Shown here: in pieces, positions 1-12,526 of the stretch
Layout: each line of letters begins with the position of its first letter
Numbering within the stretch: position 1 is the stretch's first letter
Source: Cymodocea nodosa
Lineage: Eukaryota; Streptophyta; Magnoliopsida; Alismatales; Cymodoceaceae
Length of the DNA: 64,000 nt
Assembly: GCA_036874045.1 (NCBI GenBank)
Contig: CM072337.1
Span: 21,240,001-21,304,000, forward strand
Direction: 5' to 3'
Notes under the pieces: model-generated
Told to the model about the DNA's origin: nothing
The model's input: only the letters and a program-made list of their open reading frames with translations
The model's database searches: none
Position numbers and translations under genes: made by a program

Positions 1-92
1 AAATGGGTGCGTTGCTGCCGGAGTTCTGTGGCGAGTGGGAGCTCCCGTATCCGGACTACGACGACAGCTTCCAGCCCTTTGACGCGGCATGA
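1..92 (+). CDS. C-terminal end of an unidentified protein (partial)
   Basis: An open frame (codons beginning at base 3) runs from the window edge to a TGA at 90-92. The visible end of the protein is about 29 residues, rich in acidic and aromatic residues, and finishes ...PDYDDSFQPFDAA. The DNA is GC-rich, unlike the AT-rich sequence that follows, which fits a coding exon passing into a 3'UTR. An acidic, aromatic tail like this is common at the end of plant transcription factors, but that is only a guess. The upstream part lies outside the window, and whether this is one exon or the tail of a larger one cannot be seen. I do not recognise the family. Confidence 0.45.
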   Translation, partial: MGALLPEFCGEWELPYPDYDDSFQPFDAA

Positions 93-1550
93 GGTGTGTT
101 TACGAGCTTCGTACACATAGGAGTGAGTGTGAGCTAAATTGCTTTAGGTTTTCACCTCTGTGTCCTAGGCTTAATTAGATCTGTTGTCTATTTGCTGCTT
201 GTGTTTGAGATCCAAGAAGAAGATGATATTCTTTAATTAAACTTCCATGTTCCGGAGATACTGCCAAGGCGTGGGATACTGCATCGAGAGGATTTTGTTG
301 ATTTATTTGGTTTAGAATTTTTTCCTCGTAATTTTATGGATATATTCATTCGGCAGTACCGAATCAGATAGTCACCTCCTCCCATGCCAAATAATACACA
401 TAATTCTCCCGTTCGACCATAGCCAGATGGTGGACGGAGAAGACTACAAGCTGATCGAGATGCATTTACCTCAACGGCAGCAGAGGGCGGTAAGCCTGTA
501 ACATCTTCTTGCAGGCAAAGCTTTCATTTACATATGCAAGTGTTAAAGAAATTAACATGGGACCGATGTTTCAGGTTAGTAAGCATAAGTATCGCAGTGC
601 AATGATCTATAATTCGAGGATGATGCATGAATTGTTAAAGCTTTGCAAGATCTTCAGATATTTTCATTATTTTTAGCTGGCGATATGCATGTTTGAGATT
701 TTTGTCTATGCCCCGCTAATTAATTATTAGATTCACTGATTTAATCTGACCAGTTCATTGCTTAGTCCATGACAAGCAAGATGTCTGGATTCGATCTATC
801 CCTCTCTTATCTCTTCATTTCAAGAGATAGAAAATCCCTATACTATTTCTCTTTAATATAATCGATGATGATAATCTTTCGACCAATTGTACAAGCACCA
901 TTGGTGGTTTCGATTCCCCCATGAAAGAGATCGTAATTTTCTAAACCAATGATCAACTCTTACACCAGATCGATTGAATATGATATTTCACTACATGACA
1001 AGAAAATAAATATGCACTGTTGGAATATTGAAGCGATGTTGGACATGTTTAATTATTAAATGTTCAGCATTGAATACCAAATACAAATAATATATAATTC
1101 TTGAGCGAATCCCCAAAGTTTTTACCATACCACAACAATACATTTGCATCTCATGATTCCCATATATATCAGGCTTGCATTTTCTTCTTATTATCGCTAA
1201 ATGCTTCTCTTTGGATTTTTTTGGCATTAGTCGACATGTTAATCATGACCATCGCCCATGTGTTTATGACGAATTTTATCTGTTTAGACCTAGAGCTACT
1301 AGCTCTAGGTGTTCTTTTGGGTTTCCCCTGAAGTATCTGTCCGTGTGCTCGAGTTCTTTAGATTTTTTTCATAATTTTAATTTAAAATAAATTTTTAACT
1401 TGCTTTCATAACGAAAATTATGTCGTTGCTTTAGCGGCATCTAAGAAAAATTAACTAAAATTTTGTCATTAATCAATAACATACATTTGACAATTTTCCC
1501 TTGAATTTTTTAAATTATTTTATCTATAATTAAAATAAAAATATATTGAC
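93..1550. other. 3'UTR / intergenic, no gene seen
   Basis: Probable 3'UTR of the left-edge gene followed by AT-rich intergenic DNA. A 24-codon open frame (427-501, starting MVDGEDYKL) is followed by a possible intron-like junction, but nothing supports it as a gene. No RNA gene or recognisable element was found. Confidence 0.4.
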
Positions 1551-1599
1551 TCATAGAGGGTCCTTGGTGTAAACTTATATTTATTGTAAATTTCCCAAT

Positions 1600-2850
1600 T
1601 TGTCCCTCTATAATTTAACACTAGTTACTATTCTTTTATACATATTTTTTATATTATCAATATATCTTATAAGTATTACTTTATTTCTAAAATCACAATA
1701 AATTTCTAGATAGTCTATCACGAATTTTTTCAAAATCAATAAAAATCCTATATATGTCTTTTTTCTTAACTTTAAAATTTTCTGTTGGTTGCCTAAGTAA
1801 ATGAATAGTTTTTCTTGTTGGCCTAGCGAATATAAATCCAAATTAATTTTCTATGATTTCAACTATATGTCTTAATCTTTGCTTAATTACTCTTGCCTAT
1901 AATTTCCTAACATGATTTATTAACTTAATATCATGATAATATTATAATTCTATATGTTTCCCTTATTATTAAATATAGTTATTAAGAAACTCTTTCTTCG
2001 TTCGTCTAGCATTTTCCTTGTCTTTGAAATTATATATATTAAAAAGTTAAATTAACCACTTAATCCCTAATTTAGCCATAGACTTACAAACTTCAATAGA
2101 GACATCATCTAGTTCAATATTTTCTCACATTTCATTTTTTTCATGGTTTCTTTTATCTCCAAATTCTTAATTCTTCCAAAATAACTAAGGTTTACGTTGT
2201 TTCTCCATCTACCCAAATTTTGTAAATAAGAGTTTACTACACCAGATTTATCAAAAATTTTACTAAAATACTTACACCATCTACTTTTTATTTCATTTTT
2301 TAGTAAAACCCTATCATCTTCATTTTTAATACACTTAAATATCTAGATTTTCTTTCTCTAGACTTAGCCAATTTATATATTCTATTTTCTCCTTATTTTG
2401 TATCTAATTATTATATATTCTTTAACAATGTTCTCAACATTCCTTTTTACTTGTTTAAATATATAATTTTTATTTTATTATCTTTTGTACATCTTTATTG
2501 TACCAACAACTTTCTTTACCTAATGTAATTATCCCTCAAGCACTCTTAAAATTTTCCTAGCAATCTTTTTAATGCAAATAGTCATCTCATTTCAAAGCTT
2601 AATTACTTCTCAATCTAGTTCTCATGTCCTTTCTTTTAAAAGATTATTTCTAAATATTATTTTCTTTTTGCTTTTTAGATTCTACCACTTCATTTTTGGT
2701 TTCTTATGTACTTCAGTTTTTCTTAATCTCAAATTAACATATAATACTAAGAATCTATGTTGGTAGTTAAATTTTTTCATAAAAAAATTTTACAATCTTT
2801 ATACATTCTTTAATTTAATTTTCTAGTTTTCTCCCCCATATTATTGTACA
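1600..2850 (-). mobile_element. Decayed RTE-type LINE, reverse transcriptase remnant
   Basis: Read on the minus strand, the frame over about 1608-1841 keeps the layout of the palm region of plant RTE-clade reverse transcriptases: a stretch matching the 'FIDLEKAYD' region, followed by KNMYKRIVTSVKL, which corresponds to the 'KDMYDG.VTSVR' motif. Upstream on the same strand (about 2000-2850) the sequence is AT-drifted, with many stops and only short patches of RT-like frame. The catalytic motifs are no longer readable, so this is an old dead copy. The boundaries are approximate and no target-site duplication was found. Confidence 0.55.
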
Positions 2851-4760
2851 ACAAATTTATGTTTGTTGTAAGAGATCACATACATAACTTTTGGCACTAA
2901 GTTAGAGCAGTTGCAAACAAATGACCCTTTGGTCTCTTTTGTCCACTTGACCTACATCAATGTTATTCGGTCTATCTCCTCTTCCATTGTTTCTAATACT
3001 TCATCTATTTCTCTTCATGATTGTTGTCCTCTGATCTCATTGACTCATCAAGATCACAAATGTGCCTTAGAGTAATGTTTGAGACGTTGGGGGATGGGTG
3101 GATGCTAGTGCCTAGGTTGGTGAAGTTAGCAAGCTAGGAGTGAAGCATCCAAGTCCAAGCCTATGTTGTTGCATGAAGCATCTTTGCATCATTGCCTCCC
3201 ACATGAATGGAACAAATAAGTAGATTTGATGCTTAATTTTCTATAGGATTGATATGTGAATTTCATGTGTTTTAACGGTTGAAACAAACAGAGCCGACCA
3301 AAGTTATCTTAGAGGTATAGAGGTGAGAAATTCGAATTTATCTAGAGTAGAATGACAATATTCAACTTTAAGTAATTTTCTTTACAATTTTTTATTATTT
3401 TAAAAATATTTTACACAACTTCCCTCTTGAAAAAGGTTGAAAAGAAAAAAACTACTAGATTGGCAAATCGCAATCATGCGTTGTAGGTTGCATAACCAGT
3501 TTGATTCATAGGTTAAGGGTCCATTTAATAATTATTATTTTAATTCAACATATGAAAATCAAATAAGTTGGCACTTGTTATAAATCTACAATACTTGGCT
3601 TTTTCTCATTCAATCTTTTTTAGTTCAAATTACAACTTTTTAAAGTCGACGTACACATATGAATAACACGTTTGGTTACGATTATTAAAACAATCTCACA
3701 AAAGTAATCATTATCAAATATCACAAGTGAATAACAACACTCATAGTTTTCACGATAATTTAAATCTCGTTAAACACAAAAACTACCTGCGTCAAAGACT
3801 AGGACATGAGCTTTTTTGTTTTGCCAAAACCATGTCTTTTAATTCTTCTTCTCTCGATTTATCCGTGGCCGAACTGGTATCTTTTGATTGGCACGTTTTC
3901 CTCGCCTAACAAATGATATTTCTTTCAGCTTTTTAAACTCGCCGCAGAACCAATTATAAGACCGCTTTGGTTTCCATTACAAGGCTTCTACGTTACAAGA
4001 AGAAAAACATAAAATATATGCCGCAACGTAACACGCAAGACTTTTCTCAGTGCTATTTCCATGAATAAACCAATTATTTCTTAAAATTAATACAAAACCT
4101 TACAGCGAAATATATATATATATATATATGAGCCAAGCTCTTCAGACGTGGGCTCCATTTATATATATTATTCTACTTCAAGGGGGGGGGAGGGTGGGGA
4201 AGAGAAATTAACGAAACCTCACGTGAGTCTTCTGGATTCATGTTCATGTCGATTAAATTAATTTCCGGGACATATGAGGTCATCGAGACATCGAGATCGA
4301 ATAAGGAACTCTTTGGCGCCGTAGAGAAGATAACTTCTTCCGCCTGAAGTGGTCACGGTGCCTCTTCCCGATGGTCAAGGGTCGTTTCTGTGGCCATCAG
4401 GCGAGAACGACTCGTCGTCCGCCGAACGAGGGTTTTCCCAGTCTGACGTGCTCCTTCCGTTTTGTTTTTTGTTTTTAATTCATAAGAAAAATCATTTGTA
4501 ATCTAAATATAGAATGGTCATGATTTATATAATAAGGTTTCTAGAAGACTTCGATTTAAAATAAATAAATAAAAATTTAAAACGTGCTTTCCTGGCATTT
4601 GAATATTGAAGAAAATTATAAATATCGTTATGTGGATGTGTAAATAATAAAGATTACTTATTATATTTAGGGTTTTAAAATTAATATATTTAAATAAATA
4701 TCTATAATATTTTTACCTACGGCTAAAAATAAAAAACCTTAGACAATACTAAAAAGAACA
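2851..4760. other. Intergenic, AT-rich, with simple repeats
   Basis: No gene is supported. The stretch holds a (TA)n microsatellite at about 4110-4129, a G-run with further G-triplets at 4182-4199, a palindromic G-box at 4218-4227 and a short GC-rich patch at about 4310-4450 with no coding signature. Confidence 0.5.
4218..4227. promoter_or_regulatory. Palindromic G-box (CTCACGTGAG)
   Basis: A perfect 10-bp palindrome with the CACGTG core bound by plant bZIP and bHLH factors. It lies about 0.5 kb upstream of the likely transcript start of the MYB-CC gene and 30 bp downstream of the G-rich run. A role in that gene's control is inferred from position only. Confidence 0.35.
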
Positions 4761-6202
4761 AAAAAAAACCGTGCGTCTCCAAAGGACGGGGACGGGTGGG
4801 AAGTGGACGGCGAGAAGAAATCCGCCCGAATCTGGGGGCCGCAGCTAAAAGGCTGGCGGCGAAGGCTGGGAAGCGAAGAAGTGGGAAACCCACCGCCAAC
4901 AGGAAGAGGAAGGATGGTAGGGCCGTAGGGCAAGAAGAAATATTGGTGCTCTGCAGGTCCATCCGACCGCCGCCTCCACCTATTCCCATGCCTGACCCAC
5001 GCACGCAATCCGGAACTGGACGGTGATGTTCGATACCAAAGAGTGGGCATACGTACGTACAGAACTTCTAGGGTTAGCTGCTCGATCGCGAAGGCGGTGG
5101 TATTTCGTGGAGAGAGAGGAACAGCTGCGGTTTATTTCAACGATTACCTACTCCCCGGGTCTATTCTGACCAGTTTGGCTCGGGGGAGTTGTTGGGGTTG
5201 CAGCGGTAGATTTTACAGCAATGTATGGATGAGAGCTGGTGGCGTTGTGTGATGAACGAGAGTTGGGTTCTCGTGTGTTACAACGGTCAGGTATGCGTCT
5301 TGCAGATCTCTTTCTCTCTCTCTCCCTGGGCAATTTTGCGTATGTTTGTTGGTCGGGGATTTTTCCCTTTTTTTTTGTTTTTCAAACTATGATCGTAGCG
5401 ATCTTCTGAAAGTCTCTATGAGTATAGGTCGACGTTTTGTGGCACCTTTATGTTTTGGTTAGTTGTTTTGAAAAACTTGTGTTCGGTACGTTTATTCGGT
5501 AGTTGCTCTTTGCCCCAGCTTCTGTTCGTGCTCATGTGATTCCTTTCTTATGGTATTTAACTTGATTTACTGGTGGATTTCAGCTTAGATTTGTTGAGTC
5601 ATAAATTTCGATCTGTTTATATGGTTCCCGCATTATTGTTTTGAAGCACTACGGTGTTGGGCCCCTTTTTTTTTTTAAAGGCGGTGTTGATCCCATTTAA
5701 TTTCCAAATAACGGAAAATGCTAATGACTCGACAAGTGAGCAGCTTGTAAGAAATTTTAGCTTTATCATTGCCTGTCACTTTGTTATTTTGAAGATAACG
5801 ATAATACTGTTACTGTCATGGCTGGAAAATGTTCTTTATACATTTTTATTGATTCTGTTCTCTCTTTTTCTTTATGTTGTTTTTTGGGGTAGTTATGTGC
5901 CCAATTTCTACGACCATGGTCTTAGTCGTGTATTTTTATTTGAATGGAAAAGTTAGCAACCCAGTCAACTTCACTTGATCGGATACTCTGAAAGAAAAGT
6001 ATTCACAATTATCTTCATTTAGAATAATGAATGATACTTGATGTTATTTATATTTTTCTCAGTAATGCAATAGAATGACGAACATCCATTTTTAACTATA
6101 ATAATAGTTATTTTTCCACTTACCTAATCAGACCGTACGAAGAAATCTAACTACAAATTTATGTACTTGTCATGAGAAAATACAGATCTGCAAGTTGTGA
6201 AC
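4760..6202 (+). promoter_or_regulatory. 5' leader region of the MYB-CC gene with a probable 5'UTR intron
   Basis: GC content rises sharply from about 4770, as expected for a leader exon. A good donor (CAG|GTATGC) stands at 5290/5291 and a good acceptor (TACAG) ends at 6185, leaving 17 nt before the ATG at 6203. This implies a 5'UTR intron of about 0.9 kb. The transcript start is not visible. Several short ATG frames lie in the leader exon and could act as upstream ORFs, but none is conserved as far as I can tell. Confidence 0.45.
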
Positions 6203-9200
6203 ATGTATCATGGCAAGAAAATATCTACTGTGACGTTAGCTCCACATAAGTCTCAAGGTGCTGAGCAGCGACCTAATGCCGGATTCCCAAACAGTCTTTC
6301 ACCCAGAAACTCACCCAACTCAGGAGGAACTGGAAAACAAAGACTACGATGGACTTCTGATCTTCATGAAAGATTTGTTGATGCAATTTCACAACTTGGT
6401 GGACCAGATAGTGAGTATCATGAAATATTCTCAATTTCAAGCTGTGATTTTATGAAGGTATACTGTAACAATTCCAAAAATTATTGAGTGGATTGAATGG
6501 ATTCATATTCTTGACTGTGCATATGGGACTAAGGATAGCCGTTGTATTCATAGATAAATGCATCTGGAACTAGGATAATGTTCTTTGATAGGAAAAACCT
6601 GATATATACAAGGAAATTAAACTAGAAAATTGTTTCAACTCAGATAAAAATGTGGGCTAGGACTGTTCAAATCTGGGTTATGTACATGTTATCTCCATCA
6701 TAAGGGGGGTTCTATTTATCCTTTTATAAACATTGGCTAGAATTTGGACCATTGTCCCATCCAATGGGATGTGCGGTCTTTCATATTGGTTCCATAAGAT
6801 TTACCACCTCTTTGCTCCTATTATAAAATAATTTTATAAATATGAAATGAATAACCTTTTTTGTGAATTATCAAGATTTACTCTCTTGTTTTGAATTTTT
6901 AAGATGTTTACCAAATTCAATCTAAATTTATCTCTAGCCATGTATCATTATTGATCAGGATGCTATATTGTTCATCTCAACAGATACGCCCTGTTTCATT
7001 GACTGAACCATTGCTTTGTGTTCAGCTGGTGAAGGAGATCATCCTATGACCTTATTTTTTTCATCTTGCCAACCTATGGAAATTCGATGATGACTGACAT
7101 GGATAAAATAAAGTTTTCTATTCATTCATTGTTTAGACTTGGAGAGCACAATGTTGATGAAGAATTCAATTTTATGAGAGTGCATGGAGTAGGAACTAGT
7201 CAAGTGAGTAATCTTTGAAAGAACTACAAATGAGGGATACTAAAATTTGTTTGATCATGGAGAGGATGATTTACTTTGCACAATTTGGTGATCATCTAAT
7301 GATTTAACCTAGTCAACTCAAGGGTAATTTCTTTTGTTGTGCACACTCATTTGACTTCTTTGTTTAGTCCAGATTTAGAGTTTGCTTAACATAATGGCTT
7401 GGTTTGGTGAATCAACATAGAATGTTGTCATACATGCTCATGCAACTTTATGAGGGAAGACCACCTAATGTGGTCATTAGGTAATGTGATCATCAGGTCA
7501 GTTTGATGATGTATATTTTCATCCTTGGAGCTTCTTTAGAACAAGTCTTGAATGATGCTAAGGCCTGATGGGTGTGATAACTTAGTCAGTCAGATGATAC
7601 ATTTCCATTGTCAAGGTTTGCCTGGTAAGGTTTGTCTAGTGTGGTGGCCTAGTTGGTCAAATGACACATATTTCTATCCTCAAGGCATGTTCAGTGTGGA
7701 ATTGGGACATTGCACATTTGATGCAGAACTAGGATAAGGCTAACACTCAGTAGGCATGGTGCCTTGGTTAGTCAAATGATACATATTTCCATTATAAGGC
7801 TTGCCCAAAGTGAATTTGTAATAAGGCTGAAGCTGGACTTGAATTGTGTCTTGGTCAATCAGACACTTTCTTCATCTTGGGGTTCATCTGCAACAGCTCT
7901 AGAGCAATGTTGAAGCTTGTTGAGTATGGTGACCTAGTTAGTTTGATGACAAATATTTCCACCTTTAAGGTTTGTTCATTGTGAAACCAAGATGGCTCAT
8001 CAAGCATGAAAACACAAGGCTTAGGCTTGTTGAGCTGGTCTTTTTGGATGGTGCATATTTTCATCATCAAAGCTTGTTCAGTGTGGGATTAGAATGAGTC
8101 TAAATCAATCTCATTTAGTGTTGTTGTTCAGTTGGTCATATAGCACATATTTCCATCCTTAGGCTTACGACAATCACATACAAGGTGATGTTGAAAGCTA
8201 CTAAGCATGATGTTTTTTTTTTCTTGAAGGTGACATTCCATAGACACTTAAACAGCCTAGTGTATACTAGGAGTATCTATATAGGTGATAACGGGTGATA
8301 CTCCATGGACACTCAAACAGCCTGATATACATCAGGAGTATCCATAGAGGTGAAAGCTTGTAAGAGTAGGTCTTCCTAGGTACCTAGAAGGGCACTCTCT
8401 TAGAATTTGATCTTATGTATTATGTACTTTGTCTCTCAGACATTCTTAACTAGTCGGAAGTACTTAAGTGGCTCCATTCACCAACTTAATCGAGAGTACT
8501 GACAAAGGCAAGACCTGCAATGTTGGCACATGATTTTTAGGTAGGTGTCCACACTCATTGCTTGCCTACGTCTAAGTAGAGCCAACACTACTACTTATGG
8601 ACATTGCACGAGAACTTTCTAGGTGATCACCCATCCTAGTTCTGCTCCCGTCCAAACACAGTTTACTCTAGAGTCCCTACAGGAGTGAGTGCTTAGTAGT
8701 AGGTGTAAATGCATTAAGCATGATGGTTTGATCTCTCATATGAAAATCGATATTCCATTGGTGAGGATTATTGGTCATTTGGGATCACGCTTGAGTTGAT
8801 TTGGCAATTGATATTACACTATTGGATTGTCCAACATGGTGATCGAATCAAACATTATTGATGCATCCATGCAATTCAACCACCAAATTGTAAAAGCTAG
8901 TAGAAATCCTAAGCAAATGGACAAAAAGTCATAAAACAAGTGTGCTAATAGAATCTATTTTTCTTAAATAAAATAAAACAAGGTAAAGTACATAAGAGCT
9001 AGATTTTTGACAAGGGACGCCTTGCCACTTCATAATGGTGATAAACTACCTGAATGTAAGGTAGCATATTCACTCATTCCGAATTGCAAGTTCAAATGTA
9101 AGATCTTTTGTTATCAGAGGAGATGGCTCTTGACATGGAGTATGTTTTGTGGTAGAGATAGAAGTAACTAATTGAGAAAAGTGACAACTGTAGAGTGCAC

Positions 9201-12200
9201 ACATTATTCGTAATGTTAAAACTTAAAGCATGTAAATGTTATAAGAATTATAAAGCTAATGACTAAGTTTCATGGGAGCTATTGGCTAGACTTTTTGGAG
9301 ATAAGTTGTCCAGGTGACCAAGTCTTCCTATTAAATAGTGCAAAAAAACTAGACGTTCTAATTCAAGTCTAGTGCTTTCTCTTCCATCTAAAAAATGTTA
9401 TCAATATTTATTATATAACCAAGCAAATATGCCTTACTTCTTTTCTTGTTTTCACGGTGCTCAACTGCCAAAGGCTTGACATATTCTTCATTTCGATTTT
9501 TATACAAGTTGATGAAGAATAATCTCAATATTTGAAAACTTTGGATGAAACAGCACTGTCCCTTTCCCTATTGAAGAACCCTGGTGTGTGCATGCTATGT
9601 CATCTGCAGAGGAGCTGATACTACCAAGCGAGGTTCCCCAAAGTTGCCACCACACCCTAAATAGAGAGCTACAATATCATGCATCTTTCAGACTGGGAAG
9701 AGACCCCTTTTGTCATGTTGCTTTGATTAATTTGTTCTCAGGTTTGATGGACCAGTCAGACATTCTAGGGAGATGGTTTGGTTGTCGGATTCCATGCATC
9801 TCCAGGGTTGCTAACTTGATTCCATAGGATCGATCAGCTGTTGGTACTGATGGAAAAACACAAACGAGTCAGACTGTAATCAAGATGGCAACGCTAGCTG
9901 AAAGGTACAAACAAAGCCACATGAACATACAATCTCCAACATTGACTGCACACCTCTGATCCTGTAGGCAAAGCACAAGAGGAGGTCCCATATTTCTTTC
10001 AACAGAAATCCCACCAATAGAAATCGTTATTCCATTAAGAATAATAATTATGTTATGTAATTTGTATTCTGGATGGTTCTTAAATCAAGCTGAGACTTAG
10101 TTATTCAAGCCTTGTAAATAACAAGGGTTAGAACTTTGATGGTGATGGAATTAAACCTATAGTACCATACAAACTGGGAAGAAAAATTGGGCCTGCTTAA
10201 TTATGAATATTCCAAAGTTAGGGTTCCCTTTTGTTGTTTTCTATCTAATGCAACGTAGTCCTTGTCACTGGATATCTCACCCTATAGAAATTATTATTTC
10301 ATTATTTTGTTATCCGACTTTTGCTCTAGATAATTCTTGAATCGACCTTGGGCTTCATTATAAGCAAAAAAAAAAAGCATATTTTTTTGAAATTGATTAG
10401 AGGCTGTTGTCATTAAGATTTAAATGTTAATGGAAAGTATGAAACCATATAGGTTAAACAAATAGTGTAGTGATTTGTACATAAAATATTATGTATTATT
10501 AACTAAAGTATGGTTTAGATACGATTTTAGGAAGGAAAAATTTTACAAAATTGTGATTTCTTGTTCATTTCAAGATAATGAAAATCTTGAAATATTGTGT
10601 TACTGCACAAAATATGTTTTGAATCTTTTTTATTTTGTTTCAAATTTACCATCAGATCTTTTGTCAAAAAAGGAACTGTGCAAAATTGGTCCAATCAGTC
10701 ATGATCAAACTTTTTCTCAATTCTACAATTTTGAAAAATAAATTACGGAATATTATGCAAAATCTTCAGGTTTTCATGCAAAATCTGTCGTATCAATCAT
10801 CATTTAGGTAGGCTTTTCACCAAAATCATGAAAAGATAAAATCGAAAGACCCACGATCATAGCCAAATAAGGCCTGCGATCAATATAATTTTATATTTCA
10901 GCAATTTTTGGCTCTTTGTTCTCCGCAAATTGAACCCTTTAGACAAGAAGTGAAGTCAATGGCTAAATCATTGCCTCCTGCCAAAAAAATATTAGACAGG
11001 AATTTCATAGTACCACATTTTGATATTCTGTATGGCACATGCTACTTTCTTGATCTTTTGTTAACTATCGAAAAACCTTAAAGTTTTTCTGTAGCCTTGT
11101 TGGTTGTTTTGAGGCCTGGGTTATTTTGGGTGTATTTTTTTAGAGCATGTGTTTGCATATGCGTGTGTTTTTTCTATTTGTTTATCTTCTGTTTATTTTG
11201 TATTTTGTTATATTTCCCAGTTTTCCCTTTCACGTCAAAATATTGATTTCTGAATACACCTAGAATTTATTTTTTCTTCTGAAGTTTTCACTTCTTTATG
11301 GTTACAGAAGCAACACCAAAGGGTGTTCTCAGATTAATGAGCGTACCTGGACTCACTATATATCATGTCAAAAGTCATCTACAGGTACCTTTTGTCTAGA
11401 GAACTTCCTTAAATAGTTGTGATTTAAGGCAGGCTTCAGACGTGATGTGAAGTGATCTTTTGCAGAAATATCGTCTTGCAAAGTATCTGCCTGAATCTCC
11501 GGCTGATGGTAATTTATAACTTATCATTATTTATTTTTTCTTTGTTATATGAATCAAAATTTTTGTTTTAATGAGCCGACTATTACAGATTTTTTATAAG
11601 ATACACTGACACTAATATTATATTGGTTATTTGCAGTTGTCAAGGACGAAAAGGAAGACTCTGTTGACAACCTAAAAAGCATGGTCTCTTCACCGTGAGT
11701 AAATTAATTTATTCAGTGGTTAGAAGTATATTCTTTTATGGAAGTTGATTGTTGGAATAAACTGAAACGGAACACTCTAAGAATTCTCTTATCCACTCAG
11801 TACTTGAGGCCTCTTCTTTATAAATCATCTCTCTCTTTGCATTTCAAAATCTTCAGATGCTTTTATTAAATTAAAATTTCTTTGCTTTAGGGGAATTCAA
11901 ATCGCTGAAGCTTTAAAAATGCAGATTGAAGTGCAAAAACGGCTCCATGAACAGCTTGAGGTTAGACTCCCTGTTCCATTTTTTCTTCATGTAGAGCTTC
12001 TGTGAGCTGATGTCCACATAATTGAAACTGTCCTTTTCTTCAGTTCCTCATCCATCCATCACTTACGTCTTGTACTAAAAATATAGATTTTTTCTCTTAG
12101 GTGCAAAGGCAATTGCAACTAAGGATAGAAGCCCAAGGGAAGTACCTACAGAAGATCATAGAAGAGCAACAGAAACTTGGAGGTACACTGTATTCTTCCG

Positions 12201-12526
12201 AGCCAACGATTGCTGCCGAAGACAAGCAGCAACAATCTAAATCCCCAGAGGCAACAGAAGATGGCAATATCAAGCCTGCTTCTCCTGTCAAACGATCAAG
12301 GAGAAGTGATCAACCATCAGAGAACGCTCATGCAGCATCAGCATTGCAGCCACAAACGAAGTCTGACTTCACTAATACATGGGATCATAATCTTTACGGT
12401 GTGGAAACTGTTGCAGCTGGACTTGATGCCAGGACAGAACCGAAAGATGTAACAGGCCATTCCAACCTACGGGGAAAGAGGACAGTAGACCCTTCCGATG
12501 AGAGTCCAGTTCGTGCTTCCTCATGA
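6203..12526 (+). CDS. MYB-CC (GARP/G2-like, PHR1-like) transcription factor
   Basis: Six coding exons in phase: 6203-6410, 11308-11384, 11466-11508, 11637-11694, 11891-11960, 12101-12526; 293 codons plus TGA. The single-repeat GARP MYB domain runs from about residue 45 to 100 ([14 protein letters not shown] ... [13 protein letters not shown]), with the diagnostic SHLQKYR end. The MYB-CC coiled coil follows at about 147-176 ([20 protein letters not shown]), then a low-complexity polar tail. The length and the N-terminal MYHGKK... extension suit the UNE16/PHL7-like clade. Relatives are nuclear and bind P1BS-type sites in phosphate-starvation responses; that role is inferred from the family. The ATG is the first in frame after the leader acceptor. 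The first coding intron is 4.9 kb and contains repeats. No lesions were seen. Confidence 0.92.
7495..8165. repeat. Degenerate tandem repeat block in an intron
   Basis: Roughly eight diverged copies of a unit built around 'tagttngtcaaatgacacat' followed by 'atttccatcctcaaggcttg' start near 7499, 7585, 7650, 7763, 7849, 7933, 8034 and 8125. Spacing varies from about 65 to 113 bp. Several copies also share 'ttcagtgtggaattgg'. There is no open frame through the block. Its origin is unknown; it could be the inside of an old transposon. Confidence 0.6.
8229..8352. repeat. Two direct copies of a 59-bp unit, each with a central palindrome
   Basis: Copy 1 (8229-8287) and copy 2 (8294-8352) are direct repeats with a 65-bp period. 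Each is centred on a palindrome (CCTAGTGTATACTAGG in the first, CCTGATATACATCAGG in the second). They sit about 250 bp before the 5S-derived element, so both may belong to one larger retroelement remnant. Confidence 0.65.
8599..8716 (-). repeat. 5S-rRNA-derived sequence, probable Cassandra-type LTR remnant
   Basis: The plus strand aligns along its whole length with the reverse complement of plant 5S rRNA. Near-identical patches are 'cacgagaactt', 'atcacccatcctagt', 'gctcccgtccaaacac' and 'gtgcttagtagtaggt', in the right order and spacing over about 118 bp, with scattered substitutions (by eye about three quarters identical). Plant genomes spread such copies in Cassandra TRIM elements, whose LTRs carry a 5S-like segment with the Pol III internal promoter. 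A TGT start possibly of an LTR lies at 8521. The element is inside an intron of the MYB-CC gene, antisense to it. A plain 5S pseudogene is the alternative. Confidence 0.7.
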
